Positions 1 to 12,014 of a stretch of 60,000 nucleotides of DNA are shown piece after piece. Source of the DNA: Cryptomeria japonica (lineage: Eukaryota; Streptophyta; Pinopsida; Cupressales; Cupressaceae); assembly GCF_030272615.1 (NCBI RefSeq), contig NC_081415.1:626575740-626635739 (forward strand). The letters run 5' to 3'. The position numbers and the translations under genes are program-made. Position 1 is the stretch's first letter. The number at the start of each line of letters is the position of its first letter. A model generated the notes under the pieces. It saw only the letters and a program-made list of their open reading frames with translations, made no database searches and was not told the DNA's origin.

Positions 1-1820
1 AACATTCTTATCCTTAGGTCTAGGAAAAAGTTCTCATGTATTATTCTTTTCAATTTGATCTAATTTTTCTTCCATAACTCTCATCTAATTTTCATCTTTG
101 CAAGCTTCAACGACATCTTTAGGTTCAACTTTAGAAATCAAACATGCTTCTTCAACAACTAACCTTCTTCTAGTCATCACACCTTTATTCTTATCACTAA
201 TAATCTAATTTTTAGAATGATTCAATCTTACATACCTCAAAGTCTTCTGATTGTTCTGATTTTTCAGGTTCCCGCACCTCTTCACCAACAACAACATCCA
301 TGTTGACTGTCTCTACTGGATCAGTCTGCTTAGGTTCTTTAGTCTAAACAAGGGCTAAAACAACATGTTGTGCATCATCATATCCACATGTTATGGTCTC
401 TTTCCCAAGGTTCTCATCCACCTTCACATTTGCACTTTCTACTATCTTTCTCAATCTCTTATTGTAGCACTGGTAGGCTTTTCTCTTTGTAGAATATCCC
501 AAGAAAATTCCTTCATCACTTCTAGCATCAAACTTTCCTATATTCTCATCTCTCTTGATATAACATTTGCTACCAAAGACTGAAATATCTCACAGTAGGA
601 ACATGACCAAACAATAGCTTATAAGGAGTCTTACCGATATCTAGTTTGATATGAACTCTGTTGAATGTGTAAAAAATAGTGATAATAGCTTCTCTTCAGT
701 AGATCTTCGGAACATTCCCTTCTATCTGCATAGTCTATGCAACATCCAAGACAATTTTGGTCTTCCTTTCAACAACTCCATTCTGTTGAGGGGTTCTAGG
801 AGCAAATAATTTGTTTCTAATTCCATGCTTCTCACAAAATGAATTGAACTCACCAGAATAAAATTATCCACCTCTATCAGATCTCAGACATTTCGCCTTC
901 AAACCAGACTTAGTCTCCACCTTTGCATTGAATATCTTGAACTTGTCCAATGCTTCTGATTTCTCCTTCAAAAAGACAACCCACATCATCTTGGAGTAAT
1001 CATCAATTAGAAACATAAAATATATATCATCTTGCACACTTTTAACACTTGTAGGTCCACATAGGTTAGTATGCATAAGATCTAGCAATCCATTAGATGT
1101 ATACTGCTAGCTCTTGAAAGAAACTCTTATTTGCTTACCCAACTGACATTCCTTACATACCAGATTAGCAGGCTTGACAATCTTAGGCAGATCTCTAATA
1201 GCTTGTGTGGAAAAGATCTTAATCATTGAATCAAAATTTACATAACGCATTCTCCTATGCCACAACCAATTCTCATCAATCTAAGCAATCAAACAACTTT
1301 TCTCACTGACATTTAAGAGAAAAGTATTACCTTATCTCTTAGTTCCAGATGCAATCTCTATATCGGGGGCATTTAGGATCTTGCATTTTCCATTCTTGAA
1401 TTGTAGATCATAACCTTTATCAACTATCTTTCCAACACTCAAAAGATTATTCTTCAAACCTTTAGTATACAAGACATCATCAATGTTATGCTTACCATCA
1501 CAAGAAATAGAACCTCTCCCACGGATCACACAGGCTTTGTCATCTCCAAATCTTACTATTCCACCATCATACCTTTCCATTCTCACAAATTTTCTTTTAT
1601 CACCGGTCATATGATGTGAACAACCACTTTCAATCACCCATTCATCTTTCTCTTCAACTTTAGTAGCTAAAGCTTTCTCCTTAATACTACATCTTGAGGA
1701 ATCAACAAATATCGGTCCATCTTCCTTAATGGCAATAAACAAAACTTCATCTCCTTCTGATTCTTCATCTGTAACCCCTTCATCAGTCGCATAATAAAAG
1801 TTCTTTTGATTCCTATACTT
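1..1820 (-). pseudogene. Ty1/copia pol remnant: protease, integrase, linker
   Basis: This is the downstream half of a copia polyprotein, in the same minus frame as the gag at 1821-2795. In order it shows an aspartic protease (1332-1742, motif WVIESGCSHHMTG), a GAG-pre-integrase zinc region with C-x2-C (about 1110-1300), the integrase core (about 600-1090, including LIDDYS, SDRGG and NGVVERK) and the linker to RT (about 300-600, KFDARSDEGIFLGY). The protease catalytic Asp reads Glu (ESG for DSG) and the first integrase Asp reads Asn (HTNLCGP for HTDLCGP). At least six in-frame stops break it. RT and RNase H would lie off the left edge. It is dead by several independent lesions; family assignment is firm. 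Confidence 0.92.
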
Positions 1821-2795
1821 TCAGTTAAGCTTGTAAGGATTATCATGCTTATCATGCTTATCATGCTTCTCATATCTATCATTCCTATCATGCTTATCAA
1901 ACTTATCATGCCTGTCATATCTAGCCATTCTCTTCGGGCATCTAGAAGCAAAATGACCTATCTTATTGAAAAAGAAACATTTGAGAGGCAATTTTCCATT
2001 ATACTTACTCGATCCTTTAGGCAATCTCCAGACAATCAATGCTTCAAGCTCATCCAACTCTTTTTCTTTCTCTTCCATCTCTCTTCTCTCTCTTTCATAG
2101 CTAGATATTTTGCACTCATTAGGATCATACTTCTGCTTTTTAGATATAGATGTTGATGCTCTAAATGTTGTCTCAAACTTTCCATGTGATTCTCCAAATT
2201 TGCCTAGCTTAAATGAAACAATCTTACCAACCAACATATCTCTTGTCACTATAGTCACACTCTGGATCTCATTAATAACAACAACCTTATGTTTATAGTC
2301 AGGAGGCAAAGATCTCAGCACCATAGCAACAATTTGATCTTCCTCAAGGGTTCCACCAGCACATCTGATACCTAGGACAAGGTCATTCTCCTTAGCCATG
2401 AAAGAGTGTATGTTCTCATCATCTCTCATCTTCAACATCTCATACATTCTTTTCAAACTATGTAACTTAGCAACTTTCACTTGTTTATCTCCTTCATATA
2501 GGATTTCAAGCTTCTCTCAGATGTCATGTGCGGTCTGAGGTCCCATTACATTTGTCATTTCAGAATCAGTCAGGACACTAAGCAATACTTTCTTTTCTCT
2601 AATGTTATGTTCAGTTTCCTTGATATCATCAACAGTAACTGGTCCATTCAGAGGAGCAGAATAGGAATTCTTTGTAATGTTCCAATAATCTTCTCCAAGA
2701 TATTTAAAGAGTATTGCCATCTGATTCTTCCATATAGCATAGCTACTTCCATCAAATCTCAGATTGTTTTTCTTAAAGATAATAGAACTGCCATC
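1821..2795 (-). pseudogene. Ty1/copia gag (UBN2-type) remnant
   Basis: This is the copia capsid/nucleocapsid region. The N-terminal part has the usual 'NLRFDGSSYAIWKNQM' type motif (about 2700-2770), followed by the helical UBN2-like region. A CCHC knuckle (CFFFNKIGHFASRC) lies near 1960, and after it comes a His/Asp/Lys repeat tract (DRHDKFDKHDRND type) that is a local tandem expansion of a 9-bp unit. One stop at about 2517 interrupts the frame, and the frame runs on into the protease after a stop at 1821. The start codon is not clear. Upstream lie the primer site and LTR, as expected for a 5' end on minus. Confidence 0.9.
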
Positions 2796-2835
2796 TCGGA
2801 TCTCCTCAAGCAGTTAAGCTTCTTCTGGAGGATCT

Positions 2836-2847
2836 AGCTCTGATACC
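2836..2847 (-). promoter_or_regulatory. Primer binding site, tRNA-iMet type
   Basis: Read on minus, the sequence is TTGGTATCAGAGC, the complement of the 3' end of plant initiator tRNA-Met. It lies immediately after the LTR end (...CTAACA). It fixes the element's orientation as minus and the inner LTR boundary at 2849. Confidence 0.92.
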
Positions 2848-2848
2848 A

Positions 2849-3300
2849 ATTGTTAGCAACAACAAGGAGGGAAAACTGAGAGTGGCAGGTGAATCAGTTT
2901 TCACCGGATCAACAAATTTAATCACAAAACATAGATCTGATAAATTGCAGCAATAAGACAGATAAGCAAATTGAAAGCACAACACACAACACCAAGATTT
3001 TGACAAGGAAAACCCTGTTAAGGGAGAAACCATGGTGAGAACCTACCCATAGTAAGATCGTACTCTACAGTAGTATGTGAAAATATTACAATGGGGAATG
3101 CACATGCATTAAGGAACACTGCCTAGATCTCAATGCTCAAAAGATAATGACCCAAAAGGCTATAACCCTTATGGAAGTCTCACTTACTTACAACAAGATT
3201 CAGACTGCAATCCATAAGAAATGAACTGAAAGAATAACATCTCCAAATGCTTAATTACAGTTTTGATTAAGCATAGTTGTCTGCTCAACAACACCAATGT
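2849..3300 (-). repeat. 5' LTR of the copia element (inner end; outer end not resolved)
   Basis: On plus the LTR begins TGTTAGCAACAACAAGG, i.e. it ends in ...CTAACA on minus next to the primer site. I cannot place the outer boundary: no second LTR copy is in the window to compare with. It may reach well past 3300. Confidence 0.6.
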
Positions 3301-4386
3301 CTCCTAAATCATGACACAAATGATAAATCACTTGTATGCAAATACACCACTCTTTGATAATGCATACACAACATCGACACCAAAATTACATGACAACATC
3401 ACCTATGTATATAATTCGTCAATCTTGACAACAAGGTCAACTAAACCCTCAACTCACAATTACAAAATTACATCACATGATACAAATATTGACCACTGGA
3501 CCAATATAATTATTTACATGACATAACATGGACCTAATTCAAATTCCCAAATGCTCAACTCCACCGAAAATCATGCCAAGATCAACCACAATACGCTACA
3601 CCACCAGGAAAACCACATAACACGAAAAGCATCACTGGTTCATAGAAATGATCAAAAAATCACACAATGATCAATTCAGATCAACAAAACAAATATGACA
3701 CAATCAAGAAACACCAATAAGAACGTTAGAATCATTAGCAATAGCTGCACCGACACCACTTATCAAATCTTCCTCGATCAACATATGAAACTCAAGAACA
3801 CAACCAATCAACAACTGTCATGAAGAAAGATAACTTGCGGTGTACCAAATAATGATCCATCTAAAATGAAGATACAAAAGACCATCCCAAATAATATCCC
3901 AAAATATGAGCTCAAGATTTGATCACAACGAAATATACCAGAGGAAATATTGAACTCTGTAAAGCACCAAAACTGCAAAAAAAAACTGCAAACCAGAACA
4001 TAAGATCTTCCCAATCTGCACACACAAGAGCAATTCATAGGAATATGTTGATATCAATGACAACAACATATCCTAGTAGTAGCAATGACAAACAATATCC
4101 AACATAAATGTGCTTTCTAATAGGGACATTTGACTTCCATACAACATTCTCCTTCAAAGGTAAAGATCTCAACAAATAAAGCATTAAACACATGATTAAC
4201 GAACCAAAATGAAAAAGATATCCTTTTTCATAGTGATATTTTCCATTAATTGCATCAATAATAATTCACACAAATCAATATATTTGTCTTTTTTTACTAT
4301 CTGATGTGCAAGGTACACAACTATAGCAGAAGTAGATCCTTCTCTATTTCAAAAATAAATCTTGTAAGAAACACCATAAGCATCAT
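3301..4386. other. AT-rich non-coding repeat DNA
   Basis: No supported coding region. It may be the outer part of the copia LTR or an older repeat. It is continuous with 10984 onward once element A is removed, so it is the insertion host of element A. Confidence 0.5.
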
Positions 4387-4391
4387 ACCTC
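4387..4391. repeat. Target site duplication of element A, left copy
   Basis: ACCTC, immediately before the 5' LTR. The identical ACCTC at 10979-10983 follows the 3' LTR. Confidence 0.93.
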
Positions 4392-5185
4392 TGTTGGCAT
4401 ATGCACACTCCAATGAGACATTGTATGTGATTGAAGGTTTTGTCATTGATGGCAACCTTGCAATCCTATGGCACTGGAAAAGGCATTATACCGGCATCAG
4501 CAGATCACACTCTACACCGGCACTCAGGACACTGGGACCGGCACAAAGAAAAGAAGTATACTGGCACAGAGGCCGACAAGATTTGGTTATATTATATTTT
4601 TTTTATTATTGTAAAAACTTTGTAAGCCGACTTGGAAAATTGTAAAATGACTCTTATATATAAAAGAGATCATTGTAGACATTCGGGATGAAGAAAGAAG
4701 CATTAAGGAAAAATATTAGGCAAACCTATTATGCGAAATATAGGCTAAGGGTTTATGTAAGAAGCAGAGTAGCAACTGGTACTGGATCAGACATTATAGA
4801 TGTTATTGTAAAGTAGTACAAGATATTGGATTTGTATAATCCTCATTGTAAGTCAGTGAGACTTCCCATTGAGCAGTGAGCTCTAGGCAGTTGGCCTTCC
4901 TGCATGTGCAGGCCCCTATTGTAAGTAATATTCTCTTATTGGCCAGTGAGTGAATATTGTGGGTCACAAATCTCACCAAGGTTTTTCCCACACCGGGTTT
5001 CCTCGTTAAAACCTTGTGTTATGGTGTACTTTTCATGTGGATGTTCTTGATTCTGTTTATTGCATTATTTCTTGCATACCGGTACACTATTATAATATGT
5101 TCTGCATGTTTTAGTTCAATAAATTCTACTCACTGGTTAGATACTGATTCACACCCCCCTCTCAGTATTTGTGTGATTCCTAACA
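4392..5185 (+). repeat. 5' LTR of element A
   Basis: 794 bp, TGTTGGCATATG... to ...GATTCCTAACA. It aligns end to end with 10185-10978. It contains a TATA box at 4655-4665. Confidence 0.95.
4655..4665 (+). promoter_or_regulatory. TATA box in element A 5' LTR
   Basis: TATATATAAAA, conserved at the same LTR offset (263 bp) in the 3' LTR (10448-10458). Transcription would start about 30 bp downstream and run into the gag. Confidence 0.8.
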
Positions 5186-5186
5186 A

Positions 5187-5200
5187 TTGGTATCAGAGGT
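5187..5200 (+). promoter_or_regulatory. Primer binding site of element A
   Basis: TTGGTATCAGAGGT starts one base after the LTR end. It matches the tRNA-iMet primer site except for a final G in place of C (GAGG for GAGC). Confidence 0.88.
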
Positions 5201-5256
5201 TGGTCCTCTATTTTTAGAAGCTTAACAGCTTGAGGAAGATCTTGACACTGGTAAAG

Positions 5257-6414
5257 ATGGAAAATCTGATGAAGCAACTTGAAGGAGCTCTTTCAGACTA
5301 TGATGCAGAGAAATTGAAAAATATCAAACTAGAAGATGGTTTAAGGGCAGCTCATGATATCATTCAGGCACTTCAAGAAAATTTTACTGTTGCAAGAAAT
5401 AAGAGAAGAGAACTTTGTGAAAAATTGCAAAATGAGAATGATGAAAAGGAATCACTTAATGATATGATAAGCAAGTTGAAACAAGAGAACATGACAACAA
5501 AGAATGAGATGCAGGATATGACTATGAGATTTTGCAAAGAGATTGAGGATAGGAAGAAGAATGAAGAAGAATTGACCAGAAGACTAAGTGATGCAGCAAA
5601 TGAGAACACAAGACTTAGCTATAAAAATGACACGTTGAAGACAGATCTGATGCATACTCAGAATGACTCAAATGAACTGATGAGACAAAAAGAAGTTTTA
5701 GAAAGAGAACTAGAAACTGCAAATCAACATAAAGAAAAATTCAAGAAAAGCTCATAGGAACTTGGCACCTTGCTGAAGAATTAAAAACCTAAAGGTGACA
5801 CTTCTGGAATTGGGTTTGAAGTTGGTGAAAGCTCGGGTACTGCAAATACTCAGGATCACAACAAACCGGTAAGACAACCTAATGTTTATAAATTCAATGG
5901 AAAATGCTTTAACTGTAATAAGTATGGTCATAGAGAAAATGAATGTAGATCTAGAAATTATCATAATATCAACACACCCACTGGTCAATGTTCTAAATGC
6001 AACAAAGTTGGTCACAACTCTGAAAATTGTAGAATGAATGTGAGATGTTATGTTTGTGGAAGATTTGGACATTTATCTAATCAATGCAGAACAAAAAATG
6101 GCATAGGTTATGGGAAAGCTATTCAGAAGAATAATGTAACTTGTTATGCATGTAACAAGATTGGGCATATTGCAAAATTCTATAGAAGTAAAGGATCAAT
6201 GACAGATAACAAAAGTTCTAGCTTGAAAGGTAAAGAAAAAGTTGAAGAGGTTAAGCAAGAATTCTCAAAACAATGGATTAGAAAAGCTGATCTAAATATT
6301 GGGAATACTCCTCCACTGGTAGAACAAATCAATGCTTCACCGACAGGACAGAGTGATGCTTCACTGGTAGGACAGAGCAGTGCTCCACTGGCAGGAAGTT
6401 CTTCATCTAATTGA
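5257..6414 (+). pseudogene. Element A gag: coiled coil plus four CCHC knuckles
   Basis: One frame of about 385 codons, starting at the ATG at 5257 (MENLMKQLEG). Residues 1-165 are a strongly heptad-like, Lys/Glu-rich coiled coil. Then come two in-frame stops (TAG at 5755, TAA at 5782), four CCHC knuckles at about 5905-5946, 5989-6030, 6046-6087 and 6142-6183, and a Ser/Pro-rich tail. Knuckle 4 has lost its last Cys (HIAKFY for HIAKFC). Both stops sit where Gln (CAG, CAA) would be expected. I see no typical copia UBN2 capsid domain, so this may be a reduced nucleocapsid-like protein that binds element RNA. Confidence 0.82.
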
Positions 6415-6720
6415 AGAAATTTTCCTTGAGGGTTTGGAAATCTAATGACACATGTGCTATTATTCCCTCGGTTAGAGATAAGAAGTTGGAAATTACTTTT
6501 TATCGCCAGACAATGTTAAGTGAATACTTAACCGACATGCATTTAATGTGGTAGATGGCAAAAAGACACTATAAAATTCAGGTTTTGGCTCCATTCCATT
6601 TCACCGAGATTTCAAACCTACTAAGAGTGAGAAGATTTCAAGCTAAGGCATTTCAAGCAAGAGGCAAGAACACTCCAAGCATTCATCCATCCTAAAGGTA
6701 GCAAAAGGTATTTTATCATG

Positions 6721-9700
6721 GCATCCACCTCTGCAATTGAATATATAGCAAACCCTACTATTATCAAAGTGATAAAAAGACCTAGGCCCATATTTCAGTT
6801 AGTCCCAGAGGTAGCAAAGAAAGATGATACCTTAGGTGCTTTTTCTCAAATTCCCAAGGGAGTTGTCTAAGCTAAAGACCCTAGAATGTACGTCCACTAC
6901 AACACTGAGGAACTAGGAGATGAAGAGATTAAAACCATGTTTAAAACTGTGATATGTGATAAAACCGGCAATGTAAAAGATGAACACAAGATCATTGAAA
7001 CCCTAGGATTTACAAAGATCCTTAGCATTCCTAAATTCCCCAAGGATGTGATTAGGATAGTTTTAAGTAGGGTACATGGTGAATTTTTCTGGTTAGATGC
7101 AATCCACAAAATCACTAAGGAAGCTGTGAATGCTATCACAGAGTTACCGACCACCAGTAAAAGGCCAGATAAAACCAAAAAGGTATCCAATGACCTAGTT
7201 ATAAACCTAACTGGTGCAACATTCGACAAAAGGTCCCTAAGAGTTAATGATGTAACAGACATTAATGTGAGGTTTATCAGCATGATATTAGGGTATAAAG
7301 CTACCCATGCAAATAGACTCAATTCAGTTTCAAGTTTATGCATTAAGAGTGCTTATGATATGGTCACAGATAATGCAAAGATTGATATATGTGAGTGGTT
7401 AAAGGATGAATTAATTGACAACCTTGGAAAGATTAAGAAGGACAAGAAAGGAACTTTCAGGTTTGGAAATCTGTTAGTATGTCTGATGCTACATATAACC
7501 AAACAGGTACCTAGTATAGGCTACAAAGAACTTGGATATGATATACTGGTAGGTAAACAGTTAACAGAACTATTCAATAACATGGGAGAAGACAAGGAAA
7601 ACAATATTCATGAATTCTTTCAAGCATTAAAGACCAAAATGAAGAAAAGAATAAGGTTATCACAAAAGATTGTCAACAAATACAAAGATGAAATATGCTT
7701 TGTAATCAAGAAGGATGAAATCTGGATGGAAGCAGTCATCCCTAGGACAGTTTGGGTAACCGAGATGGGCTATGAAATAGATGATCATATAATTGAAACA
7801 TATGCTAAAGCACTTCTAAAAGCCCCCAGAGAACCCAAGGAAGAAATATTTGGTAGTGCAGAAACTATTGAAAGCCAAATACAATCAAAGAAAAGACTGA
7901 AAAAGGTTGAGGTAGTTGTAAGGAAAGGTTCCAGACAAGCAAAGGCCATCTAAGAAGATGTGTTGAAGAAAACCGGTATAACAGAGGATGTGTTAGCAGC
8001 TCCACAACCTGAAACTCACCTATCACCGGTAGGTACTTCTTTGGGGAGTGACATGCTTGCAACTTTCAAAAGAGTTGTAAGTAAAAGAAATCCCTCACCG
8101 ACAACTACACCCTCACCCAGAAGGACAAGAAAAAAACAAGCAGTAAGATCTCTAGTAAGAAAGGTTACACCAAAGAAGAAGAAACTAACACCCAAAAAGA
8201 AGAAGAGGACAAACAAAGACTTGGCCCCTCTTGATATACTATTGAATGAAATTACAAAGGAAGGTAAATTGAAAAATATAGAGAAAATATATGACACTTT
8301 AATAGCTGATGAAAAAGAACAAGTTGAAAATAGTGTTATATTGCATATGGACATGTATAAGAAGTTTTTGATGGAAGTAGTCAATGAAATTCCAGATGAA
8401 CTATTTAAGAGACTGGAAGCAAGAAGACAAGTAGTAATAGAACTAGAGAAGAAAATAAAGATTGAAAAGCTACTTGCTGTATATCTGGTAAACTCACCCA
8501 AAGAAATTGATGACCTAATTGCTCAAGCCAACCAGTCAGTATTTTCTACTACACACCAGCACATTGCTTTAATGGTTGGAAGAGTTAATGAGGTAACTGA
8601 GGAAACAAAAAATGGATGGGATATATTCCTAGTTGAAAAAGAAAAACAAGAAGAATACATGAACCTCAAACCCATAAAAGTTTATCAGAAAGATAGAGAC
8701 AAGGGTAAAGGTAAAGTTGGTGGACCACCTAGTATCAAGGTTAGAGACAACTTACCCCCACCTCCTTTGATTACTCCACTGGTAAAAACAACAACTACAG
8801 AAGATCAACCGGCAGTTGAGAGTATGGATGTAGAGGATGTTAATCCTAATCCGGAAGTGTTATATACTATGGATGTTGATACTTAAAAGATCAACATAGT
8901 GGTAGACAAAGATACAGCTGATAAGACTGACATGGGTAGTGAGCCTCCGGTAGCTGAGCAAACTAAAAACACATAGGAGAAACTGACAGAAGACAAAGAG
9001 CAAAAGGTAGAGACTTAGATTGAGACAATGCAACAAACAGAGCAAAAGGCTCCAGAACAGGAACAACAACAACAGGAATAGGAACATAAGGAAACAGTGC
9101 CACCGACAACTGGAGAAATAGAAAAACCATTGCTTAAAGAAATGCAGACACAAACAGACCTACCAGAGGTCAATACAAGCTTGGTTACTTCCACTGATGG
9201 TACTCAGAATGTTGGTTCATCATCGGGCTACAAATTAACTAATGTGAGTGAGGTACTATTAGATTCAATAAAAAAGATAACAGACTGCAACTCACAAGCT
9301 TATAAGGCAATTGATGATACCATACCAATTTTGAAGGTAATTGCTCCTAATTGTAATGTAGATAATAAATATTCTTTAGGACAACTTGATACACTATGTA
9401 AATATATCACATAAAACATTGATAAAATAAAGGAAGAGTCATTGAAGGATAAAGTAGAAATTCTTTGATGAGCAAATAAAGAAGTGTAATAGAAATTTTG
9501 ACACACTTCTACCAGAATTGTGTAATTTATTGAAAGAGTAGAAAACTTTGTACAAAGACACCTGTAAGACAAAATTTTTGACTGTAGATATAGACAAAAA
9601 GATGAGCAAGGTACATGATGAGATCAATAAACTTGTAGATAATTTTGTTAACTCACCTGATACACTATTAGTTTTTGAGGAGAAGATCACAAATTTTGAA

Positions 9701-9985
9701 GAAGATTTACTTAAATTGGAAAGAGAGAGAGAAAGAATAGTGAATAAGGCAAAACATTTGAGATTAAAACTAAGTCCAAGATTGGACTATCTAGCATCAC
9801 TACGGAAGGAAGTATCTGGGGCACTAATACAGGGATAGAAAACACCAGTAGAGCATTTGCAGCATCTCACCAGTACAGTGAAGAGAACAAAGACATCAAT
9901 AAAGGATAGCAAGAAGTTTATGGATAGTATAAACTTGATTTTGGGAGATCTTTTTCAAATTGTAAGCACCCAGTTACAAGGTTGA
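6721..9985 (+). pseudogene. Element A second ORF, about 1,090 codons, unknown function
   Basis: It starts at the ATG at 6721 (MASTSAIEYIANP) and stays in one frame to about 9460, then shifts by one base and ends near 9985. The pieces 6886-7953 and 7960-8886 are the longest open parts. Visible regions: an N-terminal mixed alpha/beta region of about 400 residues (including TFDKRSLRVNDVTDINVRF), a very basic stretch (8120-8215, runs of Lys/Arg), a helical middle, a Pro/Gln/Thr-rich tract (8700-9150) and a C-terminal coiled coil (9460-9985). In-frame stops at 6868, 7951, 8884, near 8975, 9016, 9078 and 9412 read as TAA/TAG at likely Gln positions. I do not recognise a domain. The basic stretch suggests nucleic acid binding or nuclear location, but that is inference. 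Confidence 0.7.
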
Positions 9986-10031
9986 AACTACAAAGTCTAC
10001 TGACATCTTGACAACCTTTGTCATTGATGCC

Positions 10032-10041
10032 AAAGGGGGAG
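10032..10041 (+). other. First polypurine-like tract of element A
   Basis: AAAGGGGGAG inside GATGCCAAAGGGGGAG, the usual copia pre-LTR context, but 144 bp upstream of the LTR. It duplicates the functional tract at 10173. Confidence 0.7.
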
Positions 10042-10172
10042 TAGTGGGATGAGAAAATTCAATATCACAGGAATCATATGCTCAGGGAGCACACACATTT
10101 TTGGTAACATTTTTGGACTTCACATTTTTGGATACATTTTTGAAATTTCTCATGAGTGTTAGCATCAATGCC

Positions 10173-10183
10173 AAAGGGGGAGA
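10173..10183 (+). other. Polypurine tract of element A
   Basis: AAAGGGGGAGA directly before the 3' LTR (one T lies between). It primes plus-strand synthesis in this family. Confidence 0.88.
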
Positions 10184-10184
10184 T

Positions 10185-10978
10185 TGTTGGCATATGCACA
10201 CTCTAATGAGACATTGTATGTGATTGAAGGTTTTGTCATTGATGGTAACCTTGCAATCCTATGGCACAGAAAAAGCCATTATATCGACATTAGCAGATCA
10301 CACTCTACACCGGCACTCTGGACACCGGCACTGGCACTAAGAAAAGAAGTATATCGACATAGAGGCCGACATGATTTTGTTATATTATATTTTGTTTATT
10401 ATTGTAAAAACTTTGTAAGCCGACTTGGAAAATTGTACAATGATTCTTATATATAAAAGAGATCATTGTAGACATTCGGGATGAAAAAAGAAGCATTAAG
10501 GAAAAAGATTAGGCAGACCTATTATGCGAAATATAGGCTAAGGGTTTATTTAAGAAGTAGAGCAGCAACCGGTACTGGATCAGGCATTATAGATGCTATT
10601 GTAAAGTAGTACAAGATATTGGATTTGTATAATCCTCATTGTAAGTCAGTGAGACTTCCCATTGAGCAGTGAGCTCTAGGCAGTTGGCCTTCCTACATGT
10701 GCAGGCCCCTATTGTAAGTAATATTCTCTTATTGGCCAGTGAGTGAATATTGTGGGTTACAAATCCTACCGAGGTTTTTCCCACACTGGGTTTCCTCATT
10801 AAAACCTTGTGTTATGGTGTGCTTTTCATGTGGATGTTCTTGATTCTGTTTATTGCATTATTTCTTGCATACCGGTATACTGTTATAATATGTTCTACAT
10901 GTTTTAGTTCAATAAATTCTACTCACCGATTAGATACTGATTCACCCCCTCCTCTCAGTATCTGTGGGATTCCTAACA
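10185..10978 (+). repeat. 3' LTR of element A
   Basis: 794 bp, same ends as the 5' LTR, TATA at 10448-10458, polypurine tract just upstream and target duplication ACCTC just downstream (10979-10983). Confidence 0.95.
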
Positions 10979-10983
10979 ACCTC
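10979..10983. repeat. Target site duplication of element A, right copy
   Basis: ACCTC, identical to 4387-4391. Confidence 0.93.
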
Positions 10984-11252
10984 ACCACTGGGTCGATAAT
11001 TGTATCAATTAGCAATGCCCTTTGATCTCCCGTAACGCTAGTTAGGATTTCAACTTCTTTGTTTTTGACTGATTTCTTTACCAAAATAGGTCCAACACCA
11101 TGATGGGTGAATATTTTGTCACTAGCATACCAATGACAAAATATATGATTCACTCACAACTATATTAAGAAATTAATCTCTCCTCTCATCGAGGGGAGGT
11201 TCCCTTTGAAATCTCTTCTCTAATTAATAAGAAATTTAAATCTGTGGGTTAG

Positions 11253-12014
11253 TGTTGGGTATATAACTCTTTTTTTTTAGACATAATGTATTCTCCCTTC
11301 ACTTTGTTATAATTTCCCTATCACTTTGATACTTAAGGAAATTAACTAATTTATCCAACAAACTATATCAAGATTTTATAAACAAGAAGCATGAAGGCTT
11401 TCTCGAATATAACACCAACTAAACTAATTATCACAATGAAAAGGAATTCAACTTGCAACTCAAAGTCTTCAAGTATAATTCCTTAATCCTAAAAACTACA
11501 AGAAATAGTAGTAATACAAAGCCTACTACTAATTACTTAAAAATAGAAAATTTCTCTAATACTCAAGGAGAACAAAGTCTACTTTCATAATCTAAGAGCT
11601 CTTTAATCTGCTTAACAATACTTCCTATATCAAGAAATTCAAGAAAATATATAAGTCATGAACTTAAGAACATTATCTCATATAAGCAATTCTTTTTAAA
11701 CACAACACAAAGTTTGGGATCGAATAAATTGCTTTGTTTATTTGCTTGATCAAATTCTCACAACAAAGCTCAAAGTCTTAGTTGAGGCAAAAATTTAGCA
11801 GAGTTTTGCTTAGCATAATCCAAGATAAAAATATACAAATAAGGGTCCTCCTTATAAATAAGAAAATTGGAGAAAAATGTGGGCACAGTTGACTAATTCA
11901 ACTACACAGTCCCACTTGACTACAACTTATAGCAGAAAGAAAATATGCAACTGTGAGAAAACTTGCAGCATCTAAAAATACAACTACATGGAAAGAAAAT
12001 GCCAAAAAGGGACA
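11253..12014 (-). repeat. Probable 3' LTR of element R3
   Basis: On minus it starts TGTCCCTTTTTGG directly after a polypurine tract and ends ...ATATACCCAACA. It is 762 bp with TG/CA ends. A TATA-like TTATTTATAAGG lies at about 11850-11865 on minus, followed by a leader-like sequence. No second copy lies in the window, so the outer end is a best guess from the terminal dinucleotide. Confidence 0.6.

Larger units (their letters stand above)
4392..10978 (+). mobile_element. Element A: complete non-autonomous copia-type LTR element without pol
   Basis: The element is 6,587 bp long and bounded by ACCTC duplications. It has two LTRs of exactly 794 bp, a tRNA-iMet-like primer site after the 5' LTR and a polypurine tract before the 3' LTR. 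Inside are a gag-like ORF with four zinc knuckles and a long second ORF; I find no protease, integrase, RT or RNase H motif in any frame. LTR ends (TGTTGG...CTAACA), primer and polypurine tract are of Ty1/copia style. By eye the LTRs differ at roughly 6% of positions. It fits the TR-GAG / large non-autonomous class that relies on another element's enzymes; the second ORF is not explained by that class. Confidence 0.93.

Noticed and set aside
10923-11153. Minus ORF of 76 codons across the right end of element A
   Set aside because: It spans the LTR/host junction. The part right of 10984 may be an old coding remnant, but I could not identify it.
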